A stretch of 64,000 bases of DNA, from positions 62,001 through 126,000 of the forward strand of contig JAKAKD010000030.1 in the NCBI GenBank assembly GCA_021824635.1, read 5' to 3'. Positions 55,994 to 64,000 of the stretch are shown here, piece by piece. The notes under the pieces are model-generated. The model did not search any database. It had not been told where the DNA came from and saw only the letters and a list, made by a program, of their open reading frames with translations. The position numbers and the translations under genes are program-made. The stretch comes from Bacteroidota bacterium. GTDB lineage: Bacteria > Bacteroidota > Ignavibacteria > Ignavibacteriales > Melioribacteraceae. Position 1 is the stretch's first letter. Each line of letters begins with the position of its first letter.

Positions 55994-56353
55994 TTATAAA
56001 GTTTCCAATTCTTTTAATGCTTCATTCACCGTATTGCAAACATGAAGAACTCTATCAAGCTGAGAAATTTCTATAAGTGTCTTTACATTTTTAGTCGGAG
56101 ACGCAATTCTAATATGACCTTCATTGGATTGTAGAATTCTAAAAGCCAATAAGATGGCACTTAGACCGGAACTGTCGCAATATTCAACTTCCGATAGATC
56201 AATGATCAGTTTTTTAACGTCTTCGGTATGAAGTAGAATTGTAAACTCACCTTTAACAAACCCGGCAATTGATGCATCAAACCGTTTTTCGTTCAATTTG
56301 AATGTGGCTATATCGCCAACCTTTTTTAACTCGTAATTAAAGTTTTCGCTCAT
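55994..56353 (-). CDS. STAS-domain anti-sigma factor antagonist
   Basis: 119 residues with one STAS domain and the phospho-serine loop EYCDSSGLSAILLAF (about 57-71). TAGGAAT precedes the ATG. It is the third STAS protein of the window, about 50 kb away from the kinase and phosphatases at the left, and may be another partner of that switch. Confidence 0.9.
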   Translation of the reverse strand: MSENFNYELKKVGDIATFKLNEKRFDASIAGFVKGEFTILLHTEDVKKLIIDLSEVEYCDSSGLSAILLAFRILQSNEGHIRIASPTKNVKTLIEISQLDRVLHVCNTVNEALKELETL

Positions 56354-56426
56354 ATTCCTATTTCTATATATTGGATTTTTACACTACTAATCTACAAATT
56401 CAATTAAATAATCCAAACATTATTAA

Positions 56427-56957
56427 TCAAAACATTCTCAGATAGTTCAAAAAACTGCGATAAGCTACTTCCGGGTCTGTGTTTTTATCTGCTATTTGCA
56501 TGTTGTAATATTGTCCGGAGAGCTCCTTCTCAAAACTCACCCTAATCTTACTTTTTACCACATTTGCGACTGCACTAAAGAAAACATCTTCGGAACGGTT
56601 TAGATCAACGACAACATCAAATTCTTTCTGGCTTAAGCTGCTAACAAGATTTTTAGACGGCAAATTAAATTTTGTAATCTGGTTTATGTGGTAAGAAATA
56701 AATTTGAATTTTTCCTTGTCAGGAACAAGACTGTATTTATGCTCAGGCAAGAAGAGGGTTATTGCCTTTTTATGAATCTGATAATATTTCAAAATCTCAA
56801 ACGAAGAAAAGAAATCCTTATCGTCCTTAGGCATTACAAAAAATAGCTCATTCGCACTGCTAATTACATTATTAAAAGAAAATTCTTTGCTGCTTTTGCG
56901 CAAGTATTTTTTCTGAATTATAAAATGCGCGATTTTCTTTTTTAATCCTTCAAACAT
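56427..56957 (-). CDS. Uncharacterised protein, faintly glycosyltransferase 9/DUF6913-like
   Basis: 176 residues, not firmly recognised. The pattern FDVVVDLNRSEDVFFSAVANVV followed by KSKIRVSFEKELS, seen in pieces, with a final QYYNMQI, recalls the N-terminal Rossmann half of heptosyltransferase-like proteins and a Bacteroidota family of similar length. No catalytic residues are identifiable and there are no membrane helices. It sits one base after ligA ends, suggesting cotranscription with it. Confidence 0.7.
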   Translation of the reverse strand: MFEGLKKKIAHFIIQKKYLRKSSKEFSFNNVISSANELFFVMPKDDKDFFSSFEILKYYQIHKKAITLFLPEHKYSLVPDKEKFKFISYHINQITKFNLPSKNLVSSLSQKEFDVVVDLNRSEDVFFSAVANVVKSKIRVSFEKELSGQYYNMQIADKNTDPEVAYRSFLNYLRMF

Positions 56958-56958
56958 T

Positions 56959-59902
<2,944 letters not shown>

Positions 59903-59921
59903 AGAATTCACAAATTACTTA

Positions 59922-61292
59922 TTAACTCTTTTCTAATTTAGCCGCGAAAGACCCGTCAATACTGTGAATATGCGGCAGCGTTTGAACTGTACCATTTTCC
60001 GCTACAACTTCAATCGGTAAAAAATTACCGGCATTAACTAATCTGAAATTCGAATTTTCTGTTAAAAATTTATTTATGATTTCAAAATTTTCTTCGGGTT
60101 CAATTGTGCAAGTACTGTAAACTAAACTGCCGCCCGGTTTTAATTGTGCTGCACCGCTCTTCAGCAACTCGTATTGAATATTAACAATATTTCTGATATC
60201 ACTCAAATCTCTTTTCCATTTTATATCAGGTTTCTTTGTAAGTGTGCCCAATCCGGAACAAGGTGCATCTACTAATACTCTATCAAATCCAGTATCGTCT
60301 TTATATTCATTTGCATCAATTGTAATGGTTTTAACGTTACTAACTTTTAATCTATCAAGATTTTTTTGTAATACTTTCAATCTGCTATCGAAACGGTCAA
60401 GAGCAACAATTTCACCACTGTTCTTCATTACACCCGCAATTAAAGCTGTTTTGCCTCCTGGAGCGGCACATAAATCCAAAACACGCATTTCCGGTTTTAC
60501 ATCCAAAAGTTTAATTGGCAATCCCGTGCTCTCATCCTGAACGGAAAAATATCCTTTATGAAAATACTCCCAATCTGTAATATTGGATAGATTTGCCATT
60601 CGAATAAAGTCCGGCAAGTATTTTCCATCGCTGTATTTCAATTCAACAGAATTCAACAGCTGTTTCATTTCATCAACAGTAGTAACTAGATTATTTACAT
60701 GAAGAGTAAGAGAGGGTTTATTATTATTTGCTATAAGGAATTTTTCTGCGTCTTCTTTTCCGTAACGGTTTACCCATCTTTTAACCAGCCAGGTCGGGTG
60801 AGAATAATATGCGCTCAAGTAAGCAATCACATCTTCGTTCGGATCGGGATAACGGATTGAATCTTTGCTTCTAATAATGTTGCGTAATACTGCGTTGGTT
60901 AAATCGGCAGGCTTCTGTCCTTGCAATTTTTTTACAAAATCAACAGCTTCGTTAACAGCAGCATAATCCGGAACTTTATCTAGAAACAAAATCTGGTAAA
61001 GTGCCACACGCATTGCGTTTTTTATGTTAGGGATACATTTAGAAAATTGACCTTTATAGAATCCGTTAAGGATCCAGTCAATTCTTCCAAGCCAGCGGGT
61101 TACACCATGGACAATTTCATATAACAATGATTTATCCGGACCGGATAGGTTTGAATTTTTTATCTCGATATCAAGAAGTTTATCCAGGTAGGCATCTGTT
61201 CTATCAATTCGATTAAGAATTTTAACCGCATGCCCTCTAACACCTTGATAGAGATTCATGCCTATTGTTTCGTTGTTTTCTTCATGTTCCAT
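59922..61292 (-). CDS. rsmB: 16S rRNA (cytosine-5) methyltransferase RsmB
   Basis: About 456 residues. An N-terminal NusB-like domain (about 15-150, with SLLYEIVHGVTRWLGRIDWI) is joined to a Rossmann SAM domain with LDLCAAPGGKTAL, VDAPCSGLGTLTKKPDIKW (Pro-Cys motif) and VYSTCTIEPEENFEI (catalytic Cys). The family methylates C967 of 16S rRNA. ATG 61292 is preferred to the TTG at 61301; ATG 61259 is a further alternative closer to the usual family start. Confidence 0.95.
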   Translation of the reverse strand: MEHEENNETIGMNLYQGVRGHAVKILNRIDRTDAYLDKLLDIEIKNSNLSGPDKSLLYEIVHGVTRWLGRIDWILNGFYKGQFSKCIPNIKNAMRVALYQILFLDKVPDYAAVNEAVDFVKKLQGQKPADLTNAVLRNIIRSKDSIRYPDPNEDVIAYLSAYYSHPTWLVKRWVNRYGKEDAEKFLIANNNKPSLTLHVNNLVTTVDEMKQLLNSVELKYSDGKYLPDFIRMANLSNITDWEYFHKGYFSVQDESTGLPIKLLDVKPEMRVLDLCAAPGGKTALIAGVMKNSGEIVALDRFDSRLKVLQKNLDRLKVSNVKTITIDANEYKDDTGFDRVLVDAPCSGLGTLTKKPDIKWKRDLSDIRNIVNIQYELLKSGAAQLKPGGSLVYSTCTIEPEENFEIINKFLTENSNFRLVNAGNFLPIEVVAENGTVQTLPHIHSIDGSFAAKLEKS

Positions 61293-61356
61293 ATCAAGCA
61301 ATAAGTATTAGGTGCTAATTTATTTAAAATAAATGAATGAATAAAAGGGTGGATTT

Positions 61357-61386
61357 AAAAAGAGAAAGGGCTGCTGAAACAGCCCT
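61357..61386 (-). terminator. Probable terminator after rpmE
   Basis: A seven-pair stem, AGGGCTG with CAGCCCT, around six bases, with a T-rich but interrupted tail on the minus strand. It lies 23 bases beyond the rpmE stop codon. Confidence 0.6.
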
Positions 61387-61408
61387 ATATATAACTCTTA
61401 AAAGAAAA

Positions 61409-61624
61409 TTAAACGGTTTTTTCTTCTTTTACGCCATATTTCTTTTTAAATCGTTCAACACGGCCTGTAGAATCTACAAGTTTTTGTTTTCCTGTAAAGA
61501 ATGGATGACAGTTAGAACAAAGTTCTATCTTGATACTGCTAACCGTGGAACGTGTTACAAATGTATTTCCACAAACACATGTAACTTCGCATCGCTGATA
61601 ATTGGGATGAATTCCTTGTTTCAT
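61409..61624 (-). CDS. rpmE: 50S ribosomal protein L31 (zinc-binding type)
   Basis: 71 residues. The family start [19 protein letters not shown] is followed by [15 protein letters not shown]; four cysteines (CxC and CxxC) form the zinc ribbon, so this is the zinc-containing version rather than the YkgM type. It is a surface protein of the large subunit. The gene is on its own between rsmB and the anti-sigma-like gene. Confidence 0.97.
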   Translation of the reverse strand: MKQGIHPNYQRCEVTCVCGNTFVTRSTVSSIKIELCSNCHPFFTGKQKLVDSTGRVERFKKKYGVKEEKTV

Positions 61625-61702
61625 TTTAAAACTACTTCCTTGATTATTTTGGACACAAATTTAGGAATGCTAGAGCTAAAAAACAAACTCGAGTTGTTCA
61701 GA

Positions 61703-62380
61703 TTACGGCATTTTTAGGGCTTTTTTCAAAGAATCTGCTTTCAACTGCGCTTTTCTGAGTGAGTCTAACTGTGCTCTATATTTATTTAATGTGTTTTGAT
61801 CCGGCTTTTCAGATATGAAGAAGCCATCATTGGGTGTCAGCTCATTTCCGCCATTAACAATATTGCCACGCAACATATCCCTTTGGTGGCTGCTTCCGGA
61901 GATATAATCGTCTAGCGAAACACCAGGCCGTGAAGAACTTAGCAGAAAATTTTTGTCAATTCTATTTATTGACCGACTTGAATTAGGAGACGTTACTGGA
62001 CTGCTGTTCAGAGCAGCTGAGTTTTTGTTTTGAAGTGAGTTGTTCTTTGCAGCATTACTGCCTTCTTCAATATTATTGCTTAGAATTGATTGACTGTCTA
62101 CATTTTGTGCCGGATTGAGCAATGGATTATTAATTTGTTGGGATGCAGGAAGAAAAACAAATAATAAAATAATTGCAGTAACAACAACGGCAGAAGGAGC
62201 TAAAAATTTTATCCAGTTGAAACTTTGTTTTTCTTCTTCAATTTTTCCAAAATTCTTGTTCTTAATCCGCGTCATCAAGTTATATTCAAAATTTTCGGGT
62301 GCATCAATCTTTGGAAGATTTTGAAGATCTTTGATCATCTTGGAATAATTGTTTTCGTTTTCATTGTAGATAGTTTTCAT
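61703..62380 (-). CDS. Probable anti-sigma factor (single-pass membrane protein)
   Basis: 225 residues. The cytoplasmic N terminus (about 1-48) is acidic and helical, one transmembrane helix follows (about 51-70), then an exported Ser/Asn-rich low-complexity region (about 75-150) and a charged C terminus. No zinc motif (HxxxCxxC) is present, so it is not a ZAS-type anti-sigma. The call rests on topology and on starting three bases after the ECF sigma gene. Confidence 0.72.
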   Translation of the reverse strand: MKTIYNENENNYSKMIKDLQNLPKIDAPENFEYNLMTRIKNKNFGKIEEEKQSFNWIKFLAPSAVVVTAIILLFVFLPASQQINNPLLNPAQNVDSQSILSNNIEEGSNAAKNNSLQNKNSAALNSSPVTSPNSSRSINRIDKNFLLSSSRPGVSLDDYISGSSHQRDMLRGNIVNGGNELTPNDGFFISEKPDQNTLNKYRAQLDSLRKAQLKADSLKKALKMP

Positions 62381-62383
62381 AGG

Positions 62384-62968
62384 CTACTCTTTATAAATAT
62401 GTTTTAAGAGTTTTTGTAATTGCGCGCGACCGCGATTAATCCTTGATTTAACAGTTCCAATTGCAAGTCCCGTAATTTCAGAAATTTCTTCATACGACAA
62501 ATCTTGTATATCCCTTAATACCACAACTTCTCTATAAACCGGTTTTACTTTCAGTAATGCTTTTTGAATTATTTCATTTCTAATTTCACCATCTGCAATC
62601 TTTTCCGGTGAGCGGAACATTTTATCTTCGATTTGCGGTGTTTTTTCATCATCGTTATTACTTATCGAAAAAATACTTCTTCTGCGTCTTCTTTTTAATT
62701 CATTCTTAGCAAGATTTCCAGCAATTGTATAGATCCATGTAGAAAACTTAGCAAATGATCTGTAAGAATCTTTGTTTAGATAAAACTTAATCATCGTATC
62801 TTGGACAATATCAGTACAAACGTCTCTATCACCAACAAATCTATAAACAAAATTCATCAACGGATCTTTGTAACGTCTAACCAAAATTTCATAAGCTTCA
62901 AGAGTATTGCTGTCTTGAAAATCTTTAATAAGTTCTTCGTCTTTTAATTCAGTCAGCGACTTATTCAA
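62384..62968 (-). CDS. ECF-family RNA polymerase sigma factor
   Basis: 194 residues. Region 2 has DIVQDTMIKFYLN and FAKFSTWIYTIAGNLAKNELKRR in blocks; region 4 has LRDIQDLSYEEISEITGLAIGTVKSRINRGRAQL in blocks. It is a separate ECF system from the one at 10414: region 2 is SigW/RpoE-like and the anti-sigma-like partner follows at once. The regulon is unknown. Confidence 0.93.
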   Translation of the reverse strand: MNKSLTELKDEELIKDFQDSNTLEAYEILVRRYKDPLMNFVYRFVGDRDVCTDIVQDTMIKFYLNKDSYRSFAKFSTWIYTIAGNLAKNELKRRRRRSIFSISNNDDEKTPQIEDKMFRSPEKIADGEIRNEIIQKALLKVKPVYREVVVLRDIQDLSYEEISEITGLAIGTVKSRINRGRAQLQKLLKHIYKE

Positions 62969-63052
62969 TGAGTATTATACCCTATCTTAAAAGAAATGTT
63001 TCAAAATTTTCTGGTTAATTTTAGCCATATAAGAAAATAAAAGCAACCGGAC

Positions 63053-64000
63053 TTAAACTAAAAAATCGGAAGAAACCTCTTGTCCCAGCATTTCCGATAT
63101 CAAAGTAAGTAAAACTGTCTTTGGATCGGCGGAAGTTGTTTTTATTGCAATATCTGCATTTAGAAGAGCGCGGGAGGCATTTAGTAACCGTTCGTCATTC
63201 ATCATATAACTTGCCTTTTTACAATTTACATAATAGCCCCAGCTTACACCGGCAGATTTGGCGGCTTCATTATCGTTTATTCCCAATTTTACCAATTCCA
63301 ATATTTGTGCAACAGTTAAAACAAACTTTGAAAGCATATTGATAATAACGACCATCTCCATACCCGAGTCAAAAAGATTATAAGCCACTTCAACGGCTTT
63401 TGGTTTATTCCCTTTACCTACAGCATCCTGAAGATTAAAAATTGAGTATTCTTTTGTTGGAGAAGCAATTTTGATAATATCTTCATTCGTAACTTTCTCT
63501 TTGTCCGGCAGGTAATTAAGCAGCTTTTGAAGTTGAATCTCGAGCAAAGACTTATCTTCGCCGACTATATCAACTAAAAACTGTGCAATGTTATCCGGGA
63601 AATTAATTCCAAGTTTTTTTGCTTTCTTCACAAGCCAGTCAACAAGTTCCTCACCGGTTGCAACACGAGCCTCAAATAATGCATGTATGTTTAACAAATT
63701 AGAGTATGGCTCTTTAGAAGGGTCCGATATCTTTCCGGATTGTGTTACAACTAAAATTGAAAAGTCGGGAGGATTTTTAATGAATGCTGACAATTCTTTT
63801 TTATCGTTAAATTTTTCGAAGTTTTTTACAATAATTAATTTTCTACCGCCGCCGAACGGAAATGATAAAGCCAAATCTAAAATTTGAGATAAGCTTTGGC
63901 TCTTTTCCGCACTGATCACTTCTTTGTCAAAATCAGAAAGGACAAAAGGGGCAACTGCTTTTTCGATAGTTTCTAATGCAAGATCTAAAGTATATTGATC
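63053..64000 (-). CDS. holA: DNA polymerase III delta subunit (5' end outside window)
   Basis: The frame stays open from base 64000, with residues DQYTLDLALETIEKAV before the GTG at 63919, so the gene starts beyond the window and 63919 is internal. The visible part (about 315 residues) covers most of HolA: a RecA-like N-terminal part with FPFGGGRKLIIVKNFEKF, the lid, and a helical C-terminal collar domain (about 200-315). HolA opens and loads the sliding clamp. The P-loop is not functional in this family and is not expected. Confidence 0.92.
   Translation of the reverse strand, partial: DQYTLDLALETIEKAVAPFVLSDFDKEVISAEKSQSLSQILDLALSFPFGGGRKLIIVKNFEKFNDKKELSAFIKNPPDFSILVVTQSGKISDPSKEPYSNLLNIHALFEARVATGEELVDWLVKKAKKLGINFPDNIAQFLVDIVGEDKSLLEIQLQKLLNYLPDKEKVTNEDIIKIASPTKEYSIFNLQDAVGKGNKPKAVEVAYNLFDSGMEMVVIINMLSKFVLTVAQILELVKLGINDNEAAKSAGVSWGYYVNCKKASYMMNDERLLNASRALLNADIAIKTTSADPKTVLLTLISEMLGQEVSSDFLV

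Noticed and set aside
63053-63919. A complete 288-residue gene starting at GTG 63919
   Set aside because: The frame continues upstream to the window edge with HolA-like sequence, so the GTG is internal and the gene is partial.

Overview
This AT-rich window, with dense, often overlapping genes, reads as a chromosomal segment of a Gram-negative bacterium of the Bacteroidota/Chlorobiota/Ignavibacteriota (FCB) group, most likely an Ignavibacteria-like organism. This assignment is inference. It rests on lipid A genes (lpxB, lpxK), the best promoters matching the Bacteroidetes-type TTG-N(19-21)-TAnnTTTG pattern, frequent TTG/GTG starts, many weak Shine-Dalgarno sites, and an expanded set of GAF/SpoIIE phosphatases. 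There is no rRNA, tRNA, CRISPR array or intact insertion sequence.

Layout. 1-1723 (-): ClC chloride channel with CBS domains, running off the left edge. 1949-11016 (-): a partner-switching signalling array with three differently built SpoIIE-type phosphatases, an RsbW-like kinase, a STAS antagonist, a membrane protein and an ECF sigma factor. A further STAS protein lies divergently at 11250 and another at 55994. 11665-17348 (+): purA, an orphan histidine kinase, a 400-base gap with a strong terminator, dCMP deaminase and polyphosphate kinase. 17351-20918 (-): a metal-uptake cassette with FeoB split into two genes and a membrane-anchored DtxR-FeoA fusion; a decayed outer-membrane barrel gene lies just downstream. 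21124-23269 (+): mrp and a NifU-like protein (Fe-S assembly), then tpiA.

23338-33710 (+): a promoter with a C9 tract in its spacer drives a membrane protein with a glycoside hydrolase 2-like ectodomain that lacks the usual acid/base residue. Tightly coupled smc, a HAD phosphatase, a small methyltransferase, lpxB, a lysophospholipid-type acyltransferase and lpxK follow. 33751-42394 (+): ppdK with a lysine-rich tail, then queA, ispD, plsY, gpsA and recG. 42468-46462 (+): a self-contained four-gene unit with its own promoter and terminator: two Ddl-like ATP-grasp ligases, a GNAT acetyltransferase and lysine 2,3-aminomutase. This is my best candidate for an undescribed pathway (a beta-lysine conjugate or osmolyte).

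46495-64000 (-): thioredoxin-like protein, nadK, glycosyltransferase, MsbA-like ABC exporter, a SPOR/beta-propeller-like lipoprotein, xerD, a PgpH-type HD phosphodiesterase, a HAD phosphatase, STAS, an unknown protein, ligA, a RodZ-like protein, rsmB, rpmE, an anti-sigma-like protein with an ECF sigma factor, and holA running off the right edge.

Taken together, the window combines housekeeping genes (replication/repair, lipid A and phospholipid synthesis, cell shape) with unusually dense regulation: two ECF sigma factors, three STAS proteins, one RsbW-like kinase, three phosphatases and one histidine kinase.
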